Of a DNA stretch of 64,000 nucleotides, positions 38,769 through 48,915 are shown piece after piece. Position numbers and translations under genes: made by a program. How positions within the stretch are numbered: the stretch's first letter is position 1; the number at the start of each line of letters is the position of its first letter. Origin of the DNA: Pseudomonas sp. dw_358. GTDB lineage: Bacteria > Pseudomonadota > Gammaproteobacteria > Pseudomonadales > Pseudomonadaceae. The stretch lies in assembly GCF_018449655.1 (NCBI RefSeq), contig NZ_JAAVUX010000001.1, forward strand, positions 434,001 through 498,000, written 5' to 3'. The notes below the pieces were generated by a model that ran no database searches, was not told the origin of the DNA, and saw only the letters and a program-made list of their open reading frames with translations.

Positions 38769-39929
38769 TCAGTTGAACAAGCCGTAGAAGAATAGACGAA
38801 GGCTATCCCACACGCGGCGGAAGATACCACCTTGATCGACCGCATCCAATGCGATCAGGTCGGCGGTTTGAACGACTTTGTCGCCATTCTTGACTTCGAC
38901 CTTGCCGATCACCTGGCCCTTGGCGATCGGGGCGATCAGCTGTGGGTTGATGGTCATGGTGGCCGCCAGATTTTTCAGCTGGCCGCGTGGCAAGGTCATG
39001 GTCAGGTCTTCAGCCAGACCGGCCTTGACCTGGTGTGCTTCGCCTTTCCAGACCGTGGCCTGGGCCAGTTCAGCGCCCTTCTGGTAGAAAGTCTGGGTTT
39101 CGAAGAAACGGAAGCCGTAGGTCAGCAGCTTCTGGGTTTCCGACGCCCGAGCCGCTTCGCTGTTGGTGCCGAACACCACCGCGATCAGACGCATGCCGTC
39201 ACGTACAGCCGAGGACACCATGCAATAGCCGGCTTCATCGGTGTGACCGGTCTTCAGGCCGTCAACGGTCTTGTCGCGCCACAGCAGCAGGTTGCGGTTA
39301 GGCTGCTTGATACCGTTCCAGAAGAACTCCTTCTGCGAGTAGATCGCGTAGTGCGCCGGGTCTTCGTGGATGATCGCGCGCGCCAGGATCGCCATGTCAT
39401 GCGGGCTGGAGTAGTGATCGGGGTTCGGCAGACCGGTCGGGTTCATGAAGTGCGAGTTCTTCATGCCCAGTTGTTCTGCGGTCTTGTTCATCAGGTCAGC
39501 GAACGCATCTTCGCTGCCGGCGATGTGCTCGGACAAGGCGACTGTGGCGTCGTTACCCGACTGGATGATGATGCCGTGCAGCAGGTCGCTTACGCTGACC
39601 TGGGAGCCGACCTTGAGAAACATCCGCGAACCACCGGTGCGCCAGGCGTTTTCGCTGACGTTGACCATGTCGTTCTCGCCAATCTGGCCGCGACGGATTT
39701 CCAGGGTGGCGATGTAGGCCGACATCAGTTTGGTCAAGCTGGCGGGCGGCAGACGCTGGTCGCCGTTCTCATCCACCAGCACCTGCCCGCTGGACGCTTC
39801 CATCAGCACCCAGGCCTTGGCGGCAAGTTGAGGGGCGGCCGGTGTCATCTGCTCTGCCGCCCAGGCGGCGGGGGCTAGCAACAACGGTACAAGCAGGCAT
39901 AGGCGTTTGGCGAAGGTGGTGATGTTCAT
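38769..39929 (-). CDS. dacA: D-alanyl-D-alanine carboxypeptidase (PBP5/6 class)
   Basis: A 386-residue penicillin-binding protein with a signal peptide (cut after APAAWA). The active-site motifs are SxxK in LPPASLTKLMSAY, SxN in QSGNDATVAL and KTG in DGLKTGHTDEAGYC. The C-terminus has the PBP5 beta domain and an amphipathic anchor (WDSLRLFFYGLFN). It trims the fifth D-Ala from peptidoglycan in the periplasm. In P. aeruginosa the gene at this place is often called dacC. Start at 39929 (MNITTFAKRL). It follows rlpA after a 145-bp gap. Confidence 0.96.
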   Translation of the reverse strand: MNITTFAKRLCLLVPLLLAPAAWAAEQMTPAAPQLAAKAWVLMEASSGQVLVDENGDQRLPPASLTKLMSAYIATLEIRRGQIGENDMVNVSENAWRTGGSRMFLKVGSQVSVSDLLHGIIIQSGNDATVALSEHIAGSEDAFADLMNKTAEQLGMKNSHFMNPTGLPNPDHYSSPHDMAILARAIIHEDPAHYAIYSQKEFFWNGIKQPNRNLLLWRDKTVDGLKTGHTDEAGYCMVSSAVRDGMRLIAVVFGTNSEAARASETQKLLTYGFRFFETQTFYQKGAELAQATVWKGEAHQVKAGLAEDLTMTLPRGQLKNLAATMTINPQLIAPIAKGQVIGKVEVKNGDKVVQTADLIALDAVDQGGIFRRVWDSLRLFFYGLFN

Positions 39930-40074
39930 CCGTCTCTCGAAATTGCTGATGGGCATTGCCCAACAGGGGCAACACGGGTTTCGGAACTGACGTTCCGGCT
40001 CACTATCCGCTGTGTCACCAGCGGTTAAACAACTGACGGCAGTGCCTGCGTCAGCCTTGTCTCTTCACGGCAGC

Positions 40075-41088
40075 TCAGTCCAGCGTGACGATCTTGGCGG
40101 ACCCCAGGTTGGCCAGACGCACGTTCTGCTGCATCTGCTGGGCTTCACCCGGCGTCTGGATCGGCCCCAGACGCACGCGATAGAGTGTCTGCTGGTTGCG
40201 AACCACCGGGCTGGTGAACGCCGGAGCCGTCACCATCGAACTCAGTTTCGATCTCAAGAGCTCCGCAGCGTCCGGGTTGGCGAACGCTCCCACCTGGAGA
40301 TACAGGCCAGATACTGGTGCAGAACCGTTTTTTTTTGCGTCCGCCACCGCCGGCAATACGGCCGGGGCATGCTGGGCGGGCGGCGGCGTGTACTGCTCCA
40401 CCGTGCCGGTGCTGGGGCTCAGCGGCTGCTGCGCCTGGGCCACCACTTGCGGCGAATCCACCATCAACGGCGCCGGCTTGCCACGCGCGGCCCACCACTG
40501 TTGCGGGTCGATCCCCTCCACACGGACCCTGGCCGTGCCGATTTCGGCGTAACCGAGTTTCTTCGCCGCGGCGTAGGACAAGTCGATAATGCGGTCCGAA
40601 TAGAACGGCCCACGGTCGTTGACCCGCAGAATCACGCTGCGGTTGTTGTCCAGGTTGGTGACTTTCACATAACTGGGCAGTGGCAGCGTCTTGTGCGCCG
40701 CGCTCATGCCATACAGGTCATAAACCTCGCCATTGGCGGTGTTCTGGCCATGGAACTTGGTGCCGTACCACGACGCCGTACCCGTGGCCACGTAAGTGCT
40801 CGAGTTCGTCAGCGGGAAATAGGTCTTGCCCAGCACCGTATAGGGGTTGGCCTTGTAAGGGCCGGTGTGCAGGGTCGGCACGGCATCAGGGATGCGCGAC
40901 ACGTCGACGTCCCACCACGGCGCGCCGTCCTTGTGGGCCCGGTTGATGTCCAGCCCTGGCTGGGAACGCACCACATTGCTGCCTGCCTGGCCATAGTGCG
41001 TGCTGGTGGATGAGCAGCTGACCATCAGGATGCCGAGGGCCGTGAAACCCATCAGCTTGAGTGGTGTGCGTATCGACATTACCCGCAT
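40075..41088 (-). CDS. rlpA: Septal ring lytic transglycosylase RlpA
   Basis: A 337-residue outer-membrane lipoprotein (lipobox LMVSC, residues 21-25). The double-psi beta-barrel domain has GTASWYGTKFHGQNTANGE and the catalytic Asp in LRVNDRGPFYSDRIIDLS. A SPOR domain occupies the last 75 residues (LYLQVGAFANPDAAELL, then LYRVRLGPIQT). In P. aeruginosa RlpA cleaves naked glycan strands at the septum. The start overlaps the stop of mltB by one base (TAATG), which favours ATG at 41088 over 41079. Confidence 0.95.
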   Translation of the reverse strand: MRVMSIRTPLKLMGFTALGILMVSCSSTSTHYGQAGSNVVRSQPGLDINRAHKDGAPWWDVDVSRIPDAVPTLHTGPYKANPYTVLGKTYFPLTNSSTYVATGTASWYGTKFHGQNTANGEVYDLYGMSAAHKTLPLPSYVKVTNLDNNRSVILRVNDRGPFYSDRIIDLSYAAAKKLGYAEIGTARVRVEGIDPQQWWAARGKPAPLMVDSPQVVAQAQQPLSPSTGTVEQYTPPPAQHAPAVLPAVADAKKNGSAPVSGLYLQVGAFANPDAAELLRSKLSSMVTAPAFTSPVVRNQQTLYRVRLGPIQTPGEAQQMQQNVRLANLGSAKIVTLD

Positions 41089-42113
41089 TACTTGACGCCC
41101 CGTGCTTGTACCAGCAGATCCGACAGCTGATGCACGGCCATGGCGTACATCACACTGCGGTTATAGCGAGTGATCGCATAAAAGTTCTTCAGCCCTATCC
41201 AGTATTCCGGGCCATCGGCGCCATCCAGGCGAAACGCGGTGACCGGCAGGTCAGCGCGCAGCGCATCATGACTTGTCCAGCCCAGGGCTCGCAACTCCCC
41301 AACGGTCTTGACCGGTTCGATTCCGGGGCTCAGCCCCTCATCGACACGCGGGCCTTGCACCACGGCGCGGCTGACCACGGGTTCGCCGGCCACCCAGCCA
41401 TGCTCCTTGAAATAATTGGCGACACTGCCGATGGCGTCATCCGGATCGGTCCAGATGTTGATATGGCCGTCGCCGTCAAAGTCCACCGCGTAGGCGCGAA
41501 AGCTGCTGGGCATGAACTGCGGCAAGCCCATGGCACCGGCATAGGAGCCTTTGACGCTGAGGGGGTCGATTTGCTCATCGCGCGCCAGCAGCAGGAATTC
41601 GCGCAGCTCCTTGCGAAAGAAGTCGGAACGCGGTGCATAGTCGAAACTCAGGGTCGATAAAGCGTCCATCACCCGATAATTTCCGGTATTGCGACCGAAA
41701 AAGGTTTCGACGCCGATGATCGCGACAATCACCTGGGCCGGCACGCCGTATTCACGCTCGGCGCGGGCCAAGGCTACTTCGTTCTGCCGCCAGAAATCGA
41801 CACCACGGGCGACGCGCGCATCGGTCAGGAACATCGGCCGGTACTCGCTCCACGGCTTGACCCGCTCGGCCGGCCGCGAAATCGCATCGAGAATGGCCTG
41901 CTTGCGCTGCACCTCGTCGAACACGCTCATCAATTGCTCACCGGCAAAGCCGTAGTCGCGGGTCATTTCGCCGACGAACTGCGCCACCTTGGGCGAACCT
42001 GCGTAGTCGCCCACCGGCGCCGGCTGCGCCTGGCTGTACTGCGACGAGCCGAGCACGCCCACCAGGCCGACCCACGGCATGCAGCGAGCAGCCCAGTTAA
42101 GCAACACTTGCAT
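41088..42113 (-). CDS. mltB: Membrane-bound lytic murein transglycosylase B
   Basis: A 341-residue SLT_2 enzyme. The catalytic Glu lies in AIIGVETFFGRNTGNY, followed by LSTLSFDYAPRSDFFRKEL, AMGLPQFMPSSFRAYAVD and the DFDGDGHINIWTDP loop. The N-terminus is hydrophobic with an Ala/Gln cleavage region; no Cys at a lipobox is visible, as in soluble SltB1-type members. Start at 42113 (MQVLLNW). It lies between rodA and rlpA; the overlap of its stop with rlpA suggests coupling. Confidence 0.94.
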   Translation of the reverse strand: MQVLLNWAARCMPWVGLVGVLGSSQYSQAQPAPVGDYAGSPKVAQFVGEMTRDYGFAGEQLMSVFDEVQRKQAILDAISRPAERVKPWSEYRPMFLTDARVARGVDFWRQNEVALARAEREYGVPAQVIVAIIGVETFFGRNTGNYRVMDALSTLSFDYAPRSDFFRKELREFLLLARDEQIDPLSVKGSYAGAMGLPQFMPSSFRAYAVDFDGDGHINIWTDPDDAIGSVANYFKEHGWVAGEPVVSRAVVQGPRVDEGLSPGIEPVKTVGELRALGWTSHDALRADLPVTAFRLDGADGPEYWIGLKNFYAITRYNRSVMYAMAVHQLSDLLVQARGVK

Positions 42114-42130
42114 TGAATTCTTCACCTTGA

Positions 42131-43276
42131 TCAAACTTGTGCAATCCACTTTCGATGCGTGTGGATCGACATCAAAACCCCAAACGCTGACATCAGTGTC
42201 ACCAGCGAAGTTCCACCATAACTAATGAAGGGCAGCGGCACGCCAACCACCGGCAGCAGGCCACTGACCATACCGATATTGACGAAAACGTAAACAAAAA
42301 ACGTCATGGTCAGTGACCCGGCCAACAGCTTGCCGTAAAGCGTCTGCGCCTGTGCGGTGATGACCAGGCCACGGCCGATCAGCAAGACGTACAGCAGCAG
42401 CAAGGCGCAAACACCCACCAGGCCGAACTCCTCGCCGAGCACCGCAATGATGAAGTCGGTGTGGCTTTCCGGCAGGAAGTCCAGATGGGACTGAGTCCCC
42501 ATCAGCCAGCCCTTGCCGAACACCCCGCCCGAACCGATCGCGGCCTTGGACTGAATGATGTTCCAGCCGGTGCCCAGCGGATCGCTCTCCGGGTCGAGGA
42601 AGGTGAGGATTCGCTGCTTCTGGTAGTCATGCATGATGAAGAACCACATGGCCACGGCCACCGGCACCAGCGCGGCGATCACGCTGATGATCCAGCGCCA
42701 GCGCAGCCCGGCCATGAACAGCACGAAGGTCCCCGAGGCCAGAATCAACAACGCTGTGCCCAGGTCTGGCTGACGGATGATCAGCATGGCCGGCAGGCCG
42801 ATGATCAGCAGGCTCACCGCCACATGCTTGAGCTGCGGCGGCAGCGTGCGCTTGGCCAGGTACCACGCGATGGTAGCCGGCATGATGATCTTCATGAATT
42901 CCGACGGCTGGAAGCGAATCACCCCCGGAATGTTGATCCAGCGCGTCGCCCCCATGGCGTTGTGGCCCATGACGTCGACCACCACCAGCAGGATCACCCC
43001 CAGCACGTAGGCCGCCGGCACGTAGCGCGCCATGAAGCGCGGCTCCAGCTGGGCGATGACGAACATCGACACCAGGCCGATGCCGAACGAGGTCGCCTGC
43101 TTGATCAGCAGGTCCCAGCTCTTGCCACTGGCGGAATAAAGGACGAACAGGCTGCCGGCCGCCAGGGTCAACAGCAGGATCAGCAAGGGACCATCGATAT
43201 GGATGCGCTGCAGAAACGTGGCGCGGCGCCGCATCACATCATCGCTGGAGAGGATGCGGTCGAAATTACTCTTCAC
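42131..43276 (-). CDS. rodA: Rod-shape SEDS peptidoglycan polymerase RodA
   Basis: A 381-residue polytopic protein of the SEDS family that polymerises glycan strands from lipid II with PBP2. About ten membrane helices are seen. Motifs include RFQPSEFMKIIMPATIAW, the loop IQSKAAIGSGGVFGKGW and PESHTDFIIAVLGEEFG, and the C-terminal GVPLPFISYGGTSL. The start at 43276 overlaps the end of mrdA by 11 bp. A second ATG at 43234 (MRRRATFLQR) is possible. Confidence 0.96.
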   Translation of the reverse strand: MKSNFDRILSSDDVMRRRATFLQRIHIDGPLLILLLTLAAGSLFVLYSASGKSWDLLIKQATSFGIGLVSMFVIAQLEPRFMARYVPAAYVLGVILLVVVDVMGHNAMGATRWINIPGVIRFQPSEFMKIIMPATIAWYLAKRTLPPQLKHVAVSLLIIGLPAMLIIRQPDLGTALLILASGTFVLFMAGLRWRWIISVIAALVPVAVAMWFFIMHDYQKQRILTFLDPESDPLGTGWNIIQSKAAIGSGGVFGKGWLMGTQSHLDFLPESHTDFIIAVLGEEFGLVGVCALLLLYVLLIGRGLVITAQAQTLYGKLLAGSLTMTFFVYVFVNIGMVSGLLPVVGVPLPFISYGGTSLVTLMSAFGVLMSIHTHRKWIAQV

Positions 43277-45164
43277 GTGCCGTGATCTCCGGGGATTGAG
43301 CGCTGGCGTATTCGGGTTTCAGGCGTCCTTGAGAATCGAGCAGCCAGGCGTCCATCACCTGGCGGACCACGGGGGCTGCCACGCCAGAGCCGGACTCGCC
43401 ATTCTCGACCATCACCGCGACGACGATCCTGGGATTGTCGGCCGGCGCAAAGCCGACGAACAAGGCGTGGTCGCGGTGACGCTCCTGCAATTTGGCCCGG
43501 TCATATTTCTCGCCTTGGCGAATGGCAACCACCTGAGCAGTGCCGCTCTTGCCGGCGATGCGGTATTGCGCGCCGACCGAAGCCTTGCGCGCGGTGCCAC
43601 GGGCACCATGCATGACCTGCTGCATGCCGTGGTTGACCTTGTCCCAGTCGGACGGGTCGCGCAGCACGATGTCGGCCATGGGGCTGGGGTCGACCGACTT
43701 TTCGCCGCCCACGGTACGGGCCAGGTGCGGGCGGTTCCATTTGCCTTTGTTGGCCACCAGCGCCGTGGCCTGGGCCAGCTGCAAGGGCGTGGCCTGCATG
43801 TAGCCCTGACCAATCCCCAGAATCAGGGTTTCACCGGGATACCAGACCTGCTTGCGGGTCACTCGCTTCCACTCCCTGGAGGGCATGAGCCCCGCCGACT
43901 CCTCGAACATGTCCAGCGCGACTTTCTGCCCGACGCCGAACTGGCTCAGGTAACTGTCCAGCCGATCGATGCCCAGCTTGTGCGCCAACTCGTAGAAATA
44001 GGTGTCATTGGAGCGCATGATCGCCGTGTCCAGGTCCACCCAGCCATCGCCGGTACGGTTCCAGTTGCGGTACTTGTGATCGAAGTTGGGCAGCTGGAAA
44101 TAGCCCGGGTCGAAGACCCGCGTCGAGGCGGTGATCACACCGCTGTCGAGGCCGGCGATGGCCACCGCCGGCTTGATGGTCGACCCCGGCGGGTACAAGC
44201 CACGCAACACTCGGTTGAACAGCGGCCGGTCGACCGAATCGCGGAGATCGGCATAGTCCTTGAAGCTGATGCCGGTCACGAACGGATTGGGATCGAAGCT
44301 GGGCTGGCTGACCATGGCGAGGACTTCGCCGGTGGCAGGGTCCAGCGCGACGATGGCGCCACGACGCCCGGCCAAGGCATTTTCCGCCGCTTCCTGAAGG
44401 TTGATGTCCAGGCTCAAGGCGATATCCTTGCCCGGTACAGGATCAGTGTGCTTGAGCACCCGCAGCACCCGGCCCCGGGCGTTGGTCTCGACCTCTTCGT
44501 AACCGACCTGGCCATGCAGGTCGTCTTCGTAGAAGCGTTCGATACCGGTCTTGCCGATGTGCGAGGTGCCGCTGTAATTGACCGTATCGAGACCCTTCAG
44601 CTCTTTCTCGTTGATTCGCCCCACATACCCCACGGAGTGAGCGAAGTGCGCACCCTGCGGGTAGTGCCGCACCAACTGTGCGACCACCTCCACGCCGGGC
44701 AGGCGGAACTGGTTCACCGCAATGCGCGCGATCTGCTCTTCATTGAGCTCGAACAGGATGGAGACCGGCTCGAACGGCCGACGTCCCTGCCGCACGCGCT
44801 TCTCGAAAATCGCCCGGTCATCCGGAGTCAGCTCAAGGATCTGCACCACGTCATCGAGGACACACGGCCAATCCTTGCCGGCGCGTTCACGGGTCATGCT
44901 GAGGCTGAAGCTGGGCCGGTTGTCAGCCACCACTACGCCATTGCGGTCATGGATCAGGCCCCGCGGCGGCGCGATCGAGAGCACGTGCACGCGGTTGTTT
45001 TCCGACAGCGTGGAGTGGTACTCGTACTGCACCACCTGCAGGTAATACATCCGCACCATCAGTACACAGACAAGCGCAACCACCACGCAAGCGCCGACCA
45101 CGACGCGTCCGCGCACAGTGCGCGCGTCCTTTTCGTGGTCCTTGATGCGAATCGGCTGGGGCAT
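43266..45164 (-). CDS. mrdA: Penicillin-binding protein 2
   Basis: A 632-residue elongation transpeptidase. One N-terminal membrane helix (about 20-45) is followed by the dimerisation domain and the transpeptidase domain with the active Ser at about 328 (PPGSTIKPAVA), SND in IMRSNDTYFYELAHK and KSGTAQ in IAGKSGTAQVVAI. The pair with RodA drives lateral wall growth. It lies 15 bp after rlmH on the same strand and overlaps rodA. Confidence 0.97.
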   Translation of the reverse strand: MPQPIRIKDHEKDARTVRGRVVVGACVVVALVCVLMVRMYYLQVVQYEYHSTLSENNRVHVLSIAPPRGLIHDRNGVVVADNRPSFSLSMTRERAGKDWPCVLDDVVQILELTPDDRAIFEKRVRQGRRPFEPVSILFELNEEQIARIAVNQFRLPGVEVVAQLVRHYPQGAHFAHSVGYVGRINEKELKGLDTVNYSGTSHIGKTGIERFYEDDLHGQVGYEEVETNARGRVLRVLKHTDPVPGKDIALSLDINLQEAAENALAGRRGAIVALDPATGEVLAMVSQPSFDPNPFVTGISFKDYADLRDSVDRPLFNRVLRGLYPPGSTIKPAVAIAGLDSGVITASTRVFDPGYFQLPNFDHKYRNWNRTGDGWVDLDTAIMRSNDTYFYELAHKLGIDRLDSYLSQFGVGQKVALDMFEESAGLMPSREWKRVTRKQVWYPGETLILGIGQGYMQATPLQLAQATALVANKGKWNRPHLARTVGGEKSVDPSPMADIVLRDPSDWDKVNHGMQQVMHGARGTARKASVGAQYRIAGKSGTAQVVAIRQGEKYDRAKLQERHRDHALFVGFAPADNPRIVVAVMVENGESGSGVAAPVVRQVMDAWLLDSQGRLKPEYASAQSPEITAREE

Positions 45165-45179
45165 CGGCGGGTAGGCGAC

Positions 45180-45647
45180 TTATTTGTGGTAAGGGTGCCC
45201 GGACAGAACCGTCCAGGCGCGATACAGCTGTTCGCCAATCAAGATGCGCACCAGCGGATGAGGCAGAGTCAACGCCGACAGCGACCAACGCTGGTCTGCA
45301 CGTGCGCAGACCTCCGGCGCCAGGCCCTCGGGCCCGCCGACCATGAAATTGACCGTACGTGCATCAAGCCGCCAGCGGTCCAGTTCGGTTGCCAACTGCT
45401 CGGTGCTCCAAGGTTTACCGTGCACCTCAAGGGTGACGATACGCTCGCCTGGCTGCACCTTGGCCAACATCGCCTCGCCTTCCTGGCGCATGAAACGGGC
45501 GACGTCGGCGTTCTTGCCGCGGGTATTGAGTGGGATTTCCACCAACTCCAACGGCAGCTCGGCAGGCAGGCGCTTGGCATATTCATGCCAGCCTTCTTCC
45601 ACCCACTTGGGCATGCGCGAGCCGACCGCAATCAAACGCAGGCGCAT
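45180..45647 (-). CDS. rlmH: 23S rRNA (pseudouridine1915-N3)-methyltransferase
   Basis: A 155-residue SPOUT methyltransferase that methylates pseudouridine 1915 in helix 69. The knot region is [18 protein letters not shown] with [19 protein letters not shown] and the family C-terminus GHPYHK. Full length. It is 9 bp downstream of rsfS. Confidence 0.97.
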   Translation of the reverse strand: MRLRLIAVGSRMPKWVEEGWHEYAKRLPAELPLELVEIPLNTRGKNADVARFMRQEGEAMLAKVQPGERIVTLEVHGKPWSTEQLATELDRWRLDARTVNFMVGGPEGLAPEVCARADQRWSLSALTLPHPLVRILIGEQLYRAWTVLSGHPYHK

Positions 45648-45656
45648 CGCAAGCCC

Positions 45657-46055
45657 TTACTGAGGGAAATCGTTACCAGGGGTGTGGTGGGCACCGCTGG
45701 CGGCACGGCTTTGCTCGGCACCCTGCCACAGACGCTCGAGGTCATAGAACTGACGGGCTGCAGCGGTCATCATGTGAACGATGACGGTGTCGATGTCCAG
45801 CAGCACCCAATCACTCTCGCCCTTGCCTTCTTCGCCCAATGGCTTGAAGCCCTTGGCCTTGACGTTCTCGCGAACCTTGTCGAGCATGGCGTTGATCTGG
45901 CGGCTGGAAGTACCGGTGGCAATGATCATGTAGTCGGTGATGCTTTGTTTTTCGCGCACGTCGATGACCAGGATGTCCTGGGCCTTCACATCTTCGAGGG
46001 CGGCAACGGCGGCCTGGACCAGTACGTTGTCGTGGGTGATTGCTTTGTCAGTCAT
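45657..46055 (-). CDS. rsfS: Ribosomal silencing factor RsfS
   Basis: A 132-residue protein that binds L14 and blocks subunit joining. The core DILVIDVREKQSITDYMIIATGTSSRQ is present and DWVLLDIDTVIVHMMTAAARQFYDLERLW completes the domain in two parts. The start at 46055 (MTDKAITHD) is used; the longer open frame upstream runs through nadD in another frame. It is 16 bp after nadD. Confidence 0.96.
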   Translation of the reverse strand: MTDKAITHDNVLVQAAVAALEDVKAQDILVIDVREKQSITDYMIIATGTSSRQINAMLDKVRENVKAKGFKPLGEEGKGESDWVLLDIDTVIVHMMTAAARQFYDLERLWQGAEQSRAASGAHHTPGNDFPQ

Positions 46056-46071
46056 ATAAAACTCATTCAGT

Positions 46072-46758
46072 TCAAATGGGCGAACGGTACAGTCCGTTCG
46101 CCTCGATATAGGCCAGTACCGCGTCAGGCACCAGGAAACGTACCGACTTACCGCTGGCCAGCAGTTGGCGGATCTGGGTGGCGGACACCGCGAGCGGTGT
46201 CTGCCAGACGAATGTAATCTGCCCGCTCGGCCCTTTGAGGGCCAACGGGTCGCTGACCGAACGCGCCGCCAGCAGATTGCGCAAGGCAAACGGTGGCTCG
46301 CTGTCCGCATCAGGTCGTTGCAAGACCAGAATGTGGCAATGCTGCAGCAGTTCTTCCCATCGATGCCAGGAAGGCAGACCGCAGAAGGCGTCCCAGCCCA
46401 ACAACAATATCAGCTGATCATCAATGGCCAGTTCGGCGCGCATCGACTCCAGCGTTTCGATCGTGTAGGACGGCTTGTCCCGCTGCAGCTCCCGGGCATC
46501 GACCTTGAGCAAGCGCACGTCCTTGACCGCCGACTCCACCATCGCCAGGCGATTGACTGCCGATACCTGTGGCATGTCGCGGTGTGGCGGGCGGGCGTTG
46601 GGCGTCAGCCGTACCTCATCCAGACCCAGGCTTTGGGCAACTTCCAACGCACTGCGCAGGTGGCCGATGTGCACGGGATCGAACGTCCCGCCCAGCACAC
46701 CGATACGCCGGGGCGACAGGGCCTGAGGTCGGGCGTCCGCAGACGACAGATCACTCAA
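46072..46758 (-). CDS. nadD: Nicotinate-mononucleotide adenylyltransferase
   Basis: A 228-residue enzyme of NAD synthesis. The nucleotide-binding motif [19 protein letters not shown] and the C-terminal ISSTxIR-type motif [17 protein letters not shown] are both clear. The frame offers no ATG before the core; TTG at 46758 is the best start, 2 bp after the proA stop, so translation is likely coupled to proA. Residues 1-17 are not conserved. Confidence 0.95.
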   Translation of the reverse strand: MSDLSSADARPQALSPRRIGVLGGTFDPVHIGHLRSALEVAQSLGLDEVRLTPNARPPHRDMPQVSAVNRLAMVESAVKDVRLLKVDARELQRDKPSYTIETLESMRAELAIDDQLILLLGWDAFCGLPSWHRWEELLQHCHILVLQRPDADSEPPFALRNLLAARSVSDPLALKGPSGQITFVWQTPLAVSATQIRQLLASGKSVRFLVPDAVLAYIEANGLYRSPI

Positions 46759-46760
46759 GG

Positions 46761-48035
46761 TCAGGCCGGATCCTGACCGCGCACGGCCACGCCATCGCCG
46801 ATGACAACGTATTTCTCGCAGGTCAGGCCTTCCAGGCCGACCGGGCCACGGGCGTGCAGCTTGTCCGTGGAAATGCCGATCTCGGCACCCAGGCCGTATT
46901 CGAAACCGTCGGCGAAACTGGTGGGCGCGTTGAGCATGACCGAAGCTGAATCGATTTCGGCCAAGAACCGCCGCGCATCGCCTTGCAGCTCGGTGACGAT
47001 GGCGTCGGTGTGGTGCGAACCGTAATGGTTGATGTGCTCGATCGCCTGGTCCAGGCCATCAACGACACGGATCGACAGGATCGGTGCCAGGTACTCGGTA
47101 CTCCAGTCGTCCTGGGTCGCCGGGTTGACGTCGATGATCGCCAGGGTGCGCTCGCAACCGCGCAACTCCACGCCCTTGTCACGGAACTGTGCGGCCATGT
47201 CCGGCAGGAATTCGGCCGCCACGGCCTGATCCACCAACAGGGTTTCCATGGCGCCGCAGATCCCGTAACGATAGGTCTTGGCGTTGAAAGCGATACGCTG
47301 TGCCTTGACCAGGTCGGCACCCGCGGCCACATACACATGACAGATACCGTCCAGATGTTTGAGCACCGGAACGCGGGCGTCGCGGCTGACCCGCTCGATC
47401 AGCCCCTTGCCGCCGCGCGGGACAATGATGTCCACATATTGCGGCTGGGTGATCAGCGCGCCCACGGCTTCGCGGTCAGTGGTCTGCACCACCTGCACCA
47501 CGGTCTCCGGCAGGCCGGCCTCGGCCAGGCCGCGAGCAATGCAGGCAGCGATGGCACGGTTGGAATGAATGGCTTCCGAGCCGCCACGCAAAATAGTGGC
47601 ATTGCCCGACTTCAGGCACAGGCTGGCCGCGTCGATGGTCACGTTGGGCCGCGACTCGTAGATAATCCCCACGACACCCAGCGGCACGCGCATCTTGCCG
47701 ACCTGAATACCCGAAGGACGGAAGCTCATGTCGCGGATCGCGCCCACCGGGTCCGGCAGGGCCGCCACCTGGCGCAGGCCGACCATCATGCTGTCGATAC
47801 GGGCCGGCGTCAGCGCCAGGCGTTCCAGCATGGCGGGCTCCAGGCCATTGGCGCGGCCAGCGGCCAGATCCCGTTCATTGGCCGCCACCAGCTCGGCCCG
47901 CGCGGCGTCCAGCGCATTGGCGGTGGCGAGCAGGGCACGGTTCTTCTGCGCGGTACTGGCACGGGCGATTACCCGCGAAGCTTCGCGGGCAGCGCGGCCC
48001 AGGCGGGTCATGTAGTCAAGAACGGACTCAGTCAT
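46761..48035 (-). CDS. proA: Gamma-glutamyl phosphate reductase
   Basis: A 424-residue aldehyde-dehydrogenase-fold enzyme for proline synthesis. The start [20 protein letters not shown] matches the family; 55 codons of open frame upstream do not. The catalytic Cys is in [10 protein letters not shown], and [21 protein letters not shown] and [22 protein letters not shown] are typical. A minus-strand TATAAT box lies at 48072-48077, 37 bp upstream. It heads the long minus-strand series proA-nadD-rsfS-rlmH-mrdA-rodA-mltB-rlpA. Confidence 0.97.
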   Translation of the reverse strand: MTESVLDYMTRLGRAAREASRVIARASTAQKNRALLATANALDAARAELVAANERDLAAGRANGLEPAMLERLALTPARIDSMMVGLRQVAALPDPVGAIRDMSFRPSGIQVGKMRVPLGVVGIIYESRPNVTIDAASLCLKSGNATILRGGSEAIHSNRAIAACIARGLAEAGLPETVVQVVQTTDREAVGALITQPQYVDIIVPRGGKGLIERVSRDARVPVLKHLDGICHVYVAAGADLVKAQRIAFNAKTYRYGICGAMETLLVDQAVAAEFLPDMAAQFRDKGVELRGCERTLAIIDVNPATQDDWSTEYLAPILSIRVVDGLDQAIEHINHYGSHHTDAIVTELQGDARRFLAEIDSASVMLNAPTSFADGFEYGLGAEIGISTDKLHARGPVGLEGLTCEKYVVIGDGVAVRGQDPA

Positions 48036-48213
48036 GGTCTCTGATGGTCTTGGCAAAGAGGAAAGCCGCTGATTATAGCTGTCACATGGGCCCACTAACA
48101 GCGCAGACAGGCGGATGGTCGAAATCTCCCGCCGCCGGCTCGGCATTGCGCCGCCTGACCGGCGAAAATTGTTATGATTCTGCGCTTGATCGCCCGGCAA
48201 CAGGCCACCCTAA

Positions 48214-48912
48214 ATGCAACAAGGCGTTACAGCATGGCCCGAAGCACGGCCATTGCCCGACAGCTTCTTTGACCGCGATGCGCAAGTTTTGGCCCGCGAA
48301 CTGCTGGGCAAGGTCATCCGTCACCGTCACGGCCCTTACTGGCTGGCCGCACGCATCATCGAGACCGAAGCGTACTACGCCAGTGAAAAAGGCAGCCATG
48401 CCTCGCTGGGCTATACCGAAAAGCGCAAAGCGCTGTTTCTCGATGGTGGCCACATCTATATGTATTACGCCCGCGGCGGCGACTCGCTGAACTTCAGCGC
48501 CCAAGGTCCCGGCAACGCGGTGCTGATCAAGTCGGCCTATCCCTGGCTCGACGGCTATTCGGATGCCAACGCCCTGACCCAGATGCAACTCAACAACCCG
48601 GATGCCAGCGGCCAGCCACGCGCGCTGGAGCGTCTCTGTGCGGGCCAGACCCTGCTCTGCCGGGCTCTGGGCCTCAAGGTGCCGGACTGGGACGCGCAGC
48701 GTTTCGACCCGGCGCAGCTGTTCGTCGATGATGTAGGCATTATTCCGACACACATTATCCAGGCAACACGCTTGGGTATTCCCATCGGCAGGGATGAACA
48801 TCTGCTCTACCGCTTCGTCGATGCCGACTACGCGCGCCACTGCACACGCAACCCCATGCGCCGTGGCCAGGTCGAAGGCATCGATTACTTCATCGAGACA
48901 AAAGGAAACTGA
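48214..48912 (+). CDS. DNA-3-methyladenine glycosylase (AAG/Mpg family)
   Basis: A 232-residue base-excision enzyme that removes alkylated and deaminated purines. The catalytic Glu is in ARIIETEAYYASEKGSHA, and the base-flipping and DNA-binding blocks LDGGHIYMYYARGG and LNFSAQGPGNAVLIKSAYP follow. A TATGAT box with an upstream TG (48173-48178) suggests its own promoter, divergent from proA. It is 3 bp before the DedA-PAP2 gene. Confidence 0.93.
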   Translation: MQQGVTAWPEARPLPDSFFDRDAQVLARELLGKVIRHRHGPYWLAARIIETEAYYASEKGSHASLGYTEKRKALFLDGGHIYMYYARGGDSLNFSAQGPGNAVLIKSAYPWLDGYSDANALTQMQLNNPDASGQPRALERLCAGQTLLCRALGLKVPDWDAQRFDPAQLFVDDVGIIPTHIIQATRLGIPIGRDEHLLYRFVDADYARHCTRNPMRRGQVEGIDYFIETKGN

Positions 48913-48915
48913 ATC

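Noticed and set aside
43203..46217. 1004-codon plus-strand open frame
   Set aside because: It runs antisense to mrdA, rlmH and rsfS, which have clear motifs and tight spacing; long antisense frames are common in GC-rich DNA and this one has no recognisable domain.
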